The notes below the pieces were generated by a model. That model made no database searches and was not told where the DNA came from. It was given only the letters and a program-made list of their open reading frames with translations. From NZQO01 sp964639255 (GTDB taxonomy: Bacteria > Bacteroidota > Bacteroidia > Flavobacteriales > Flavobacteriaceae), in contig CAZXDP010000041.1 in assembly GCA_964639255.1 (NCBI GenBank), positions 1 through 23,713 on the forward strand: a stretch of 23,713 nucleotides of DNA, given 5' to 3'. Made by a program: the position numbers and the translations under genes. The stretch's first letter is position 1, and every line of letters starts with the position of its first letter. Of this stretch, positions 8,156 to 17,300 are shown one piece after another.

Positions 8156-8986
8156 CTAATGAAAATTGACGGTAACCGTATCACGGTATTCCAAACCAAA
8201 TAGTGTGGAAGCGCTTCCCACGGTAGACGGATTGCTCTTGTAAATGGCGAGTTCCAGATAGTTCGATGAGTTCCATAAAGCCAATTTTTTCCCATCTTCC
8301 TCCCTGCGGTCGGGCGGAAGATTAAAGTTGATGGCATCGCTATAATGCTTATGAATTGTTTTAAATGTGGCTCTTCGCGCAGTTATGGTAAACTCGCGAC
8401 TACGGCCCACTTCCTCAAAAAGCGATTTGGTAATGTTGCTCACCACGTTTCCATAATTATCTATATAAATAACATTGCCAATTATTTGGGTGTTCTCACT
8501 ATTGATCACGGGTCTAATACCGGTAATTTGCCGTAGTTGGGTCGTGGGTTTGCCAATTACTTCTAAGGTGCCACCGCGTGCCAAATGGCAGGCCACCTTT
8601 ACGAATACATCGAGAACGGGAAAATTAGATTCTATGCGATCGTGAATATTGATCTCTACGATCTTTTCTGGTTTAATTTCAGAAGCGAGCATCGAAATAA
8701 TGCCATTGTCGGCGCAAACAAAATAATGCCCGTCCAAATACACTGCGATGTGCCTATTTTCTGGGTTCAGTTCGCTATCTATCCCCACTATATGTACGGT
8801 GCCCCGGGGAAAGCTTCGGTAGGCGTTTTGAACGACATACGCAGCCTCGGTAGTGTGAAAGGGGGAAATGCTATGGGAAATATCAACAATTTTTACGTTC
8901 TCCAGTTCGCTGTAGATGGCCCCCTTTACCGCACCGGCAAAGTGATCTTTCTCCCCAAAATCGGTCGTAAGGGTAATAATGGGCAT
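8156..8986 (-). CDS. SAM hydroxide adenosyltransferase (SAM hydrolase, DUF62 family)
   Basis: 276 residues, the full family length. N-terminal MPIITLTTDFGEKDHFAGAV contains the conserved TDFG-x-x-D/S-x-x-x-G motif, followed by VDISHSISPF, VHIVGIDSELNP and HYFVCADNGIISML (an NGI/L loop). The C-terminal barrel includes VIYIDNYGNVVSNI, with the conserved D-x-F/Y-GN segment. Family members hydrolyse S-adenosylmethionine to adenosine and methionine using an activated water; halogenase relatives use chloride or fluoride. The halogenases carry an extra loop of about 20 residues in the N-terminal domain. I do not see an obvious insertion, so I call this the hydrolase. It is the promoter-proximal gene of the run towards gldFG. 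Confidence 0.93.
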   Translation of the reverse strand: MPIITLTTDFGEKDHFAGAVKGAIYSELENVKIVDISHSISPFHTTEAAYVVQNAYRSFPRGTVHIVGIDSELNPENRHIAVYLDGHYFVCADNGIISMLASEIKPEKIVEINIHDRIESNFPVLDVFVKVACHLARGGTLEVIGKPTTQLRQITGIRPVINSENTQIIGNVIYIDNYGNVVSNITKSLFEEVGRSREFTITARRATFKTIHKHYSDAINFNLPPDRREEDGKKLALWNSSNYLELAIYKSNPSTVGSASTLFGLEYRDTVTVNFH

Positions 8987-9021
8987 ACAGGATTGTTGAT
9001 ATTTTGTTGAAACTGTTCACA

Positions 9022-9052
9022 CAAAAATAAGGTACTTTTACCATTGGAAAAA
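9022..9052 (-). promoter_or_regulatory. Promoter of the SAM hydrolase-ABM-gldFG run
   Basis: On the complement, TATTTTTG (9029-9022) matches TAnnTTTG exactly. TTTT (9052-9049) is 19 bases upstream, near the -33 TTTG. The start of transcription would be near 9014, about 28 bases before the ATG at 8986. Confidence 0.5.
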
Positions 9053-9095
9053 CTATATTTACACTTAGTACGAAATCTTATAAACATTCCTGCTT

Positions 9096-10049
9096 TTGAA
9101 CGAACTCATCATCGAATTGACCGAAATTAGCCCGCGCGATTTCTTTGGGCTCCAGAACGCCAACATTGACCTTCTGAAGCAATATTTCCCAAAATTGAAA
9201 ATCGTTGCCAGGGGCAGTAAACTGAAGGCATATGGCGACGAAGAGGTTCTAGAGGAGTTCGATACTCGAATTACCATGCTCCTAGAGCATTTTGCGAAGT
9301 ACAATAAACTGGATGAAAACGTAATAGAACGCGTCCTTACCAGCGCGAGCAAAGAAGACTACGATACGCCTGTAAGTTCTGGCGATGTACTGGTGCACGG
9401 TGTAAGCGGTAAGTTGATAAAGGCCCAAACCGCCAACCAGCGCAAACTTGTCGATCTTATGACGAAGAACGACATGGTGTTTGCCGTAGGCCCAGCGGGT
9501 ACCGGAAAAACATACACAGGAGTGGCTTTGGCGGTGAAGGCGCTCAAGGAAAAGCAGGTACGTAGAATTATTTTAACCCGCCCTGCGGTGGAAGCTGGCG
9601 AGAACCTCGGTTTCTTGCCCGGTGATTTAAAGGAGAAGCTCGATCCCTATATGCAGCCGCTGTATGATGCACTTCGGGATATGATTCCGCACGAAAAGCT
9701 AGAGACCTATATCGAAAAGGGCGTTATCCAAATTGCACCCTTGGCCTTTATGCGTGGCCGCACGCTCGACAATGCCTTTGTAATATTAGATGAAGCGCAG
9801 AACACCACCCACGCGCAAATGAAAATGTTCCTTACCAGAATGGGGCGCAATGCCAAGTTTATGGTTACCGGCGATCCAGGCCAGATAGATCTCCCAAGAC
9901 GAGTTATCTCAGGTTTGAAAGAAGCACTGTTGGTGCTGAAAGATGTGAAGGGCGTCGGGATGATTTACCTAGATGATAAGGACGTAATTCGTCACCGTTT
10001 GGTGAAGGAAGTCATCGCCGCCTACAAAGCCATCGAAAACGTAGATTAG
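9096..10049 (+). CDS. PhoH-like P-loop ATPase
   Basis: 317 residues starting at a TTG (9096): LNELIIELTEISPRDFFG is the conserved start of flavobacterial PhoH-like proteins. No in-frame ATG lies upstream, and the next is about 60 residues in, so TTG is well supported. A KH-like N-terminal region (about 1-95) precedes the PhoH domain with Walker A GPAGTGKT, then RPAVEAGENLGFLPGD, QIAPLAFMRGRTLDN, Walker B AFVILDEAQNTT, and the sensor MVTGDPGQIDLP. PhoH-like (YbeZ type) proteins are ATPases tied to ribosome maturation and RNA metabolism; the partner is usually the YbeY RNase, which is not here. It is divergent from the SAM hydrolase gene and probably co-transcribed with purC. Confidence 0.95.
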   Translation: MNELIIELTEISPRDFFGLQNANIDLLKQYFPKLKIVARGSKLKAYGDEEVLEEFDTRITMLLEHFAKYNKLDENVIERVLTSASKEDYDTPVSSGDVLVHGVSGKLIKAQTANQRKLVDLMTKNDMVFAVGPAGTGKTYTGVALAVKALKEKQVRRIILTRPAVEAGENLGFLPGDLKEKLDPYMQPLYDALRDMIPHEKLETYIEKGVIQIAPLAFMRGRTLDNAFVILDEAQNTTHAQMKMFLTRMGRNAKFMVTGDPGQIDLPRRVISGLKEALLVLKDVKGVGMIYLDDKDVIRHRLVKEVIAAYKAIENVD

Positions 10050-10068
10050 AAAAATAAATTTATAAAGT

Positions 10069-10087
10069 GCTACTTTTCTTCAGTAGC
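10069..10087 (+). repeat. Short inverted repeat between phoH and purC
   Basis: GCTACT (10069-10074) and AGTAGC (10082-10087) form a perfect 6-bp stem with a 7-base pyrimidine loop. There is no T tract after it, so it is not a standard terminator; it could modulate read-through into purC or be chance. Confidence 0.3.
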
Positions 10088-10104
10088 TCGATATCGCAAT
10101 TGCC

Positions 10105-11058
10105 ATGAAAAACACCATTACCGAAACCCATTTTAATTTTCCAAAACAGAAAAGCGTCTATCGCGGTAAGGTGCGTGAGGTATATACCTTAGAAAACGAT
10201 CTTATGGTAATGATCGCTACGGATCGATTGAGTGCGTTCGATGTAGTGATGCCAAAGGGAATTCCGTATAAGGGACAAATTTTAAACCAAATTGCAACCA
10301 AAATGATGCGCGCCACGGAAGATCTGGTTCCTAATTGGCTGTTGGCCACACCAGACCCCAACGTCGCTGTGGGCCACGCCTGCGAACCCTACAAGGTAGA
10401 GATGGTCATACGCGGTTATCTAAGTGGTCATGCGGCGCGGGAGTATCATGCGGGCAAGCGGCAATTGTGCGGTATACCCCTTCCGGAGGGAATGAAAGAA
10501 AACGATAGGTTTCCGCAGCCCATCATCACTCCTGCCACCAAGGCAGAGGCTGGGGAGCACGATGAGGATATTTCCAAGGAAGACATCTTGAAAAGAGGCA
10601 TCGTGGCCCAAGAGGAATATGAAGTATTGGAGGAATATACCCGCAAACTGTTTCAGCGCGGAAGCGAAATGGCTGCCGAAAGAGGTTTGATACTTGTCGA
10701 TACCAAATACGAATTTGGGAAAACCAAGGAAGGTAAGATTGTCCTTATTGATGAGATACACACCCCAGATTCTTCCCGTTATTTCTATGCCGAAGGTTAT
10801 GAGGAGCGACAGCAAAATGGCCAACCGCAAAAACAGCTTTCCAAAGAATTTGTGCGCCAGTGGCTTATCCAAAACGGATTTCAAGGCAAGCCAGGACAGC
10901 AGGTGCCTGAAATGACTGATGCATTTGTGAGCACTGTTTCAGAACGGTACATCGAGCTGTACGAAAATATTACCGGGGAGGATTTCCAAAAAGCCCCGTT
11001 AGATGATATTCACCACAGAATAGAGCAAAACGTAGAGAAACTTCTTACTTCCCTTTAA
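10105..11058 (+). CDS. purC: Phosphoribosylaminoimidazole-succinocarboxamide synthase (SAICAR synthetase)
   Basis: 317 residues. Conserved segments are YRGKVREVY (P-loop-like nucleotide contact), MIATDRLSAFDVVM, VEMVIRGYLSGHAAREY, LILVDTKYEFG and LIDEIHTPDSSRYF, the SAICAR synthetase signature. The enzyme joins CAIR and aspartate with ATP in de novo purine synthesis. At 317 residues it is longer than the E. coli type (237) and close in size to yeast Ade1 (306), with the longer form's C-terminal segment (QKQLSKEFVRQWLIQNGFQG). It starts 55 bases after phoH, in the same direction. A normal housekeeping gene with no visible defects. Confidence 0.97.
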   Translation: MKNTITETHFNFPKQKSVYRGKVREVYTLENDLMVMIATDRLSAFDVVMPKGIPYKGQILNQIATKMMRATEDLVPNWLLATPDPNVAVGHACEPYKVEMVIRGYLSGHAAREYHAGKRQLCGIPLPEGMKENDRFPQPIITPATKAEAGEHDEDISKEDILKRGIVAQEEYEVLEEYTRKLFQRGSEMAAERGLILVDTKYEFGKTKEGKIVLIDEIHTPDSSRYFYAEGYEERQQNGQPQKQLSKEFVRQWLIQNGFQGKPGQQVPEMTDAFVSTVSERYIELYENITGEDFQKAPLDDIHHRIEQNVEKLLTSL

Positions 11059-11060
11059 CA

Positions 11061-11105
11061 ACCGTTTGGCGTAATCTTCACATTTACCGTTTTGAATTTA
11101 CCGTT
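11061..11105 (+). repeat. Three ACCGTT hexamers, two within a 10-bp direct repeat
   Basis: ACCGTT occurs at 11061-11066, 11086-11091 and 11100-11105. The last two are part of a perfect direct repeat ATTTACCGTT (11082-11091 and 11096-11105), 14 bases apart. They lie upstream of the predicted promoter of the giant repeat protein, so an activator-binding role is possible but unproven. Confidence 0.4.
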
Positions 11106-11244
11106 AAAGTTATGGTAAGTGAAAAACGTTACTACTATTGATAAATCGATTCTAATTCTCTCTCAATCGTTCGCACAAGCCGTTTCAAGGATTTTGCCGC
11201 CTTTTAAAATGGCGCGCATACAATGTTAAGATGCTGTTAATCAA

Positions 11245-11252
11245 TAATTTTG
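11245..11252 (+). promoter_or_regulatory. -7 box of a likely promoter for the giant repeat protein
   Basis: TAATTTTG matches TAnnTTTG exactly. No clear TTTG sits 19 bases upstream, which may mean the promoter needs an activator. Transcription would begin near 11259, leaving a leader of about 100 bases. Confidence 0.45.
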
Positions 11253-11357
11253 TGAAACTCTTAACAATCCAAGTTCTTAAAGCCTTCGTAAATTTTAATG
11301 TATTCCGCCGAATTTCTCCCCACGCTCGGCATTTTGTCTAACCAAACATTTCAATTT

Positions 11358-14300
11358 ATGAGAAAGAAAATTACCCGAAACTATTTTTTATTAGTTTCCA
11401 TGTTGCTTACTTCGGCAATTTCCCTTGCCCAAATTGTGGTAACCAACAACGCCGACAATGGCCCGGGATCCCTGCGTGATGCCGTTGCCCAAGCCAATGC
11501 AGATCCTGCTCCAAACACCATAACATTCAGTGCCAATTTTACCATTTCCCTCACTTCTGGACAAATAACCAGTAGCGACGATGTAGTGATTACCGGTAAC
11601 GGAACGGGCAATACCGTGATTGAAGGCGGTGGCAATGGTAACGAGCGTGCCATAATTTTTAATGCTGGCACGAATGGCCGTATAGAAGGCATTACCTTTC
11701 AGAATTTTTCCGAAGCTAACAACGGCGGTGCCGTTGCAGCTATCGATATGACCTCCTTTGAAGTTGCGAATTGCGAATTTTTGAACAATTCTTCCAACGG
11801 AACCGTAGGCGGTGGCGCCCTGCTCACCCGAAACGTAAACCTTACGGTAACCAACTCCACTTTCAATGGCAACGAGGCGACCAATACCGCTAGTGGTAGC
11901 GGAGGAGCGCTCACAGTCGATCTAGGTGGAAGCCTTACGGTAAGCGGTTCTACCTTTTTGAACAATACGGCCTTTAGGGCAGGTGGTGCCATTGAAACCA
12001 ATTCGCCCGATGCCAGCGATATCACAGATGCCACATTTCGATTTAACCTGGCCCAAGGCGGCAGCGCCCCAGGAAATGGAGGCGCTTTCCACGTGAGCGG
12101 TGCAGGAAATTCAACCTTTACTAACTGTATAGTGCAAAACAATACGGCCGTAGAAGGGGGCGGACTCTGGAACGGCTCGGGTACCATGCTCGTAACCGGA
12201 TCGGATACCGAATTGAGCAACAATGAAGCCACGGGCGATGCCGCCGATCAAGGCGGGGGAGCGCTTTTCAACAATGGCGGTACGATGACGGTAGATTCTT
12301 TTGCCGATATCTTCGGAAATATGGCTACGGGAATTTCAGGATCGGGGGGTGCAATCTTGAGTACAGATGGAACCTTGAACATTAACCAAGCCGCATTGAC
12401 CTCTAACGGTGCCAACCGTGCCGGTGGTGGCATTGAAATTATAGATGGAACGGCAAATTTGATCGACCTACAACTTATCTTGAACGATGTAAGCGGTACG
12501 GCTACTGGCGGTACGCCAAACCCCGGTAACGGTGGTGGCTTGCACGTTACCGGGAACGCCGCAAATGTGACCGTAAACGGAATCATTTTCCTGAATTCGG
12601 CTGCTTCGGAAGGCGGAGGACTTTGGAACAACGCTGGTACCATGGAAATCGTAGGAGGTGGGAGCTTCTTTCCGAATACATTTATCGACCAAAATACGGC
12701 AACTGGTAATGACGCTACCAACGGTGGTGGAGGTATCTTCAACAATGGGGGCACCTTGACCGTGGCAAGTGGAACCAATATTGTGCGCAATATCGCCAAT
12801 GGAACCTCTGGTTCGGGCGGTGGAATTTTCAGTACCGATGGTTCGGTTACGCTTACCGAAGTTATCATGACCGATAATCGCGCCAACAGGGCCGGTGGGG
12901 GATTGGAGCTCATCGACGGTTCGCTTTCCCTAACCAATGTGACCTTAAACGATAACAACGCCGGGGTTGCCCCCGCAACAGCCGCACCCGGAAATGGTGG
13001 CGGACTTCATATTACCGGTAATGCTAATGCAACCATAACGGGCGGAACGGTCAATAATAACGTAGCTGCCTCTGAAGGTGGCGGACTCTGGAATGGAACA
13101 GGCGTTATGACTGTAGATGCTACACCCATTACTAACAACATAGCCAGTGGCGACGGGGCCGACAACGGCGGCGGCGGAATCTTCAACAATGGAGGTACGC
13201 TCGACATTCTCCCCACCACCGAAATTACAGACAATATTGCAGACGGAGCCTCTGGCTCTGGCGGCGGAATTTTCAGTACAGATGGAACTGTTACCATTAC
13301 CGATGCAATCGTTACTAATAACCGCGCCAATCGCGCCGGTGGTGGAATTGAATTGATAGAAGGTGACTTAGTTGTTTCAGGAACAACTCTAAACACTAAT
13401 AATGCCGGGGTTTCCCCAGCTACCGCTGCACCCGGAAATGGAGGCGGTTTGCACATTACGGGAAGCGCCAATACCACTTTTACAGACGGAACGGTAGATG
13501 GAAATATAGCTGCTTCTGAAGGTGGAGGTCTTTGGAACGGTACCGGCACCTTAACCGTAAATGCAACGCCTATTACCAACAATATTGCGAGCGGTGACGC
13601 TGCCGACAATGGAGGCGGTGGAATTTTCAACAACGGAGGTACGTTAGAGGTAACTTCCGGTATGACACTTTTGGGCAATCTCGCCGATGGAACATCTGGT
13701 TCCGGTGGGGGAATCTTCAGCACCGATGGTAGTGTGACCATTACAGAAGCTTCTATCGTTCAAAATGCTGCTAACCGCGCGGGTGGAGGTATCGAGATTA
13801 TCGATGGTTCCTTGACCCTCAACACAGCTTTTGTAAGTATTAATGATGTAAACGGTACGGCAGGTACTCCAAATCCGGGCAACGGTGGAGCCCTTCACGT
13901 GAGTGGAGAAGCTACAATCGTTATAAACGGCGGTACCTATTCTGCCAACGTAGCGGCCAGCGAAGGCGGCGCGTTATGGAATCAAGTGGGTAGCGTAATG
14001 ACCGTTACCGATGCGATGATTGAATTGAATACCGCCAGCGGTGATGCAGCAGATAATGGTGGGGGCGGTATTTTCAACAATGGGGGTGACCTCGGCCTTT
14101 TCACTTCGACTGTACAGAACAACAGCGCCAACGGTGCTGCGGGTTCTGGTGGTGGCATTTTATCGACCAATGGAGGGCTGGTACTTTCCGGTAGTTCGAT
14201 AGATAACAATGCAGCCAACCGTGCCGGGGGGGGTATTGAAATCATCGATGGTACGCTAAGTGCCCTCAACAGTACGCTAGATATGAACAATGTTGATGGT

Positions 14301-17300
14301 ACGGCCGGTACTCCCGCACCTGGAAATGGTGGCGGACTCCACGTTAGCGGTGTTGCTACAGTCTCCTGGGCAGGCGGCTCGGTGTCGGGCAATAACGCTG
14401 CCCTAGAAGGAGGTGGTTTATGGAACCAAACTGGAAGTACCTTGACAGTTTCAGGCGTAACTATAAATAACAACTCAGCCAGTGGGGCCGATGCTACCAA
14501 TGGTGGTGGGGGTATTTTCAACAATGGAGGTACCGTATTTGTTGAGAATGATACCCAAATCACCAATAATGACGCCGACGGCGCTTCTGGTTCAGGTGGT
14601 GGAATCCTCAATGTAGATGGAGGAAGCATTACTGCAACCAATAGTACGATAGCAAACAACACTGCGAAACGCGCTGGTGGCGGGATAGAAGATAACGCAA
14701 CGGGAACGGTTGGAAGTGTTACGTTGGAAGAGGTGAATCTTGATAACAATTCCGTTGGAAATGTACCAGGAAACGGGGGCGGTTTGCATATTACGGGTCC
14801 TGGAATTGCCTCCATTACGGGAGGTACGGTTAACGGAAACTTTGCCTTTGCGGAAGGCGGTGGTCTATGGAACGGTTCTGGAACCATGACCGTAGACGGT
14901 ACCACGATAGATGCTAACACTGCTGGGGGTGATAATGCCGACCAGGGTGGTGGTGGAATATTCAACGCCGGGGGAACCTTGGAGGTTTTAAATGCCATCA
15001 TTTCAAACAATATAGCCAACGGCGATGCCGGTTCTGGAGGAGGAATTTTGAACGACCAGGGAACGCTCACTGTCAGCGATACCGAAGTGAACGGTAATAC
15101 GTCTGTGAGAGCTGGTGGTGGAATCGAGGATAACTCGGTTGCGGGAAGTGTGTTGACCTTAACCAATGTCAGCTTTACCAACAACAGTACCGCCTCCGCT
15201 CCCGGAAATGGGGGTGGTTTACACATAACCGGCGAAGGCGACGCAATCGTAACGGGTGGTTCGGCCAACGGCAATACCGCTTCTGCCGAAGGAGGTGCAC
15301 TATGGAATGGTACAGGAACAATGACCGTTGACGGAATGACCTTCGATGCTAATACGGCCAGCGGGTCTGCGGCAGATCAAGGTGGCGGTGCGCTCTTTAA
15401 TGCGGGAGGAACACTTTCCGTGGCGAATGCGACTTTCAACAACAATATAGCCGACGGAACTTCTGGCTCTGGTGGTGGAATTTTGAACGACGGTGGAAGC
15501 CTTACCGTGGCAACATCGCAATTTAATGGCAATACTGCGGCACGCGCAGGGGGTGCCATTGAAGACAATTCCGTTGCAGGGAATATGCTCACCATAACCG
15601 ATTCTGATTTTGACAGTAACAGTGCGGCTTCGGCGCCTGGAAATGGAGGAGCACTGCATATAACCGGTGCTGGCGATGCTATGATCACCGGTGGAACCGC
15701 TTCGAATAATATCGCAGCTGCGGAAGGTGGCGGCTTTTGGAACGGAACGGGAACCATGATCATTGATGATGTGGACCTTACCGATAATTCGGCCGGTGGC
15801 GACGATGCCAACCAAGGGGGTGGCGGATTGTTCAACGCTGGGGGAACCCTTCAGGTTGAAAATGCCTTCTTCCTTTACAATACGGCGACAGGAGCTTCTG
15901 GTTCAGGAGGCGGAATCCTGAACGACGAGGGAGTCTTAACCGTGAGCAATTCTATCTTTACTGCCAATACGGCCAATAGAGCTGGTGGCGGCATTGAGGA
16001 CAACTCGGTAGCGGGCAACACCCTTACGTTAGACAATGTGGAATTCGACAATAATGTCGCTTCAGCAGCGCCAGGAAATGGAGGGGCACTTCACATTACC
16101 GGTCCCGGAGATTCGGTAATCGTTGGCGGTAGTGCCAGCAGCAATACGGCTGCTTCTGAAGGAGGTGCCTATTGGAATGGTACGGGCTTGATGCAACTCG
16201 ACGGGGTTTCCATCGTTGGGAATATTGCCGAAGGCGATGAAGCCGATAACGGTGGTGGCGGTGTGTTCAACAATGGAGGCACCATAGACATCATCAATAC
16301 GACCGAATTTATCGGAAACATGGCGACGGGCGCGTCGGGATCAGGAGGAGGACTTTTCAGTACCGATGGCGATGTTACCATAACCGACGCATCCTTCCAA
16401 ACAAATTCGGCCAATAGGGCAGGAGGTGCCATTGAGCTCATCGAAGGAGCGCTTACCTTTACCAGTTCAGAAATGGTGGAGAATGACGTAAACGGTTCCG
16501 CAGGTACCCCAGCTCCAGGAAACGGCGGGGGGCTTCACGTGACCGGGAATAATGCGACCATTAGCATTTTAACAAGTGTGATTAGCGGCAACGAAGCAGC
16601 GCGCGAAGGCGGCGGCTTATGGAACCAAAGCGGGACGGAGATGAGTGTTTCGGAAACAACCCTAAGTGATAATCTTACCTTCGGAACCAATGTAGACGAC
16701 GGGGGCGCTGGTATTTTCAATAACGGCGGAATTGTAAACGTTTCCAACACTACACTGTCGAACAATATTGCATCGGGAGCTACGAGTAGCGGTGGTGCCA
16801 TTCACAATGGTCCCGATGGTGAACTCACTGTAGCCGTTAGTACTATTTCCACCAATACCGCTAATGGTGCGGGGGGTGGTGTTTATAATAACGGTGCCAC
16901 TGCCGAATTTGATGCCGTAACCATTGCTAATAACGATGCCCTAGCCAATGGCGGGGGAATTGAAAGCATCACGACCACGTCGCTTACCAATACTCTGGTG
17001 GCCCTAAATAGCTCTGGAACCGGCGGAACCGATGTATCGGGTGTGTTTACCTCCAATGATTACAATCTTATTGGTACGGACGATTTGGGAGCGTTCCCCG
17101 AAGCCGATAATGATTTGGAAGAAGTAGACCCAATGGTTGGACCGCTGCAGGACAATGGTGGACTCACCTTTACGCACCAGTTACTGGAAGCATCACCGGC
17201 GTACAATGCTGGAAATCCGGCAGATTTGTTCGACGATCAAATAAACCAACCGGTATTTGGTGATATAAGGGATATCGGTGCCTACGAAGCACAGGAAATT

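Larger units (their letters stand above)
11059..11357. other. Intergenic leader between purC and the giant repeat protein
   Basis: About 300 bases without a gene. It holds three ACCGTT hexamers near its left end (see separate entry), a -7-like box at 11245-11252, and an A/T-rich leader of about 100 bases. An open frame extends upstream of the repeat-protein ATG to 11298, but I treat that as leader because a clean signal peptide begins at 11358. Confidence 0.6.

Noticed and set aside
8156..8986. SAM-dependent chlorinase/fluorinase
   Set aside because: Same superfamily, but no obvious extra loop of about 20 residues typical of the halogenases, and the context contains no halometabolite pathway genes.
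13982..15274. Long proline-rich open frame on the minus strand (430 codons), and similar ones at 12248-12958, 13007-13741 and 15377-15835
   Set aside because: They are the antisense of GGN-rich glycine repeats, which read as CCN proline codons and contain few stops. They repeat with the same period as the sense gene and lack any signal, motif or start context.
12153..16604. CRISPR array or DNA-level satellite
   Set aside because: The 435-465 bp period is far too long, the repeats are protein-coding and in frame, and DNA identity between units is modest because synonymous codons differ.
12153..17000. RTX-type calcium-binding glycine repeats
   Set aside because: The nonapeptide GGxGxDxUx is absent. 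Motifs are GGGI/L with following N or S, closer to Pmp-like beta-helix coils, and secretion is by a T9SS tail, not a type I signal.
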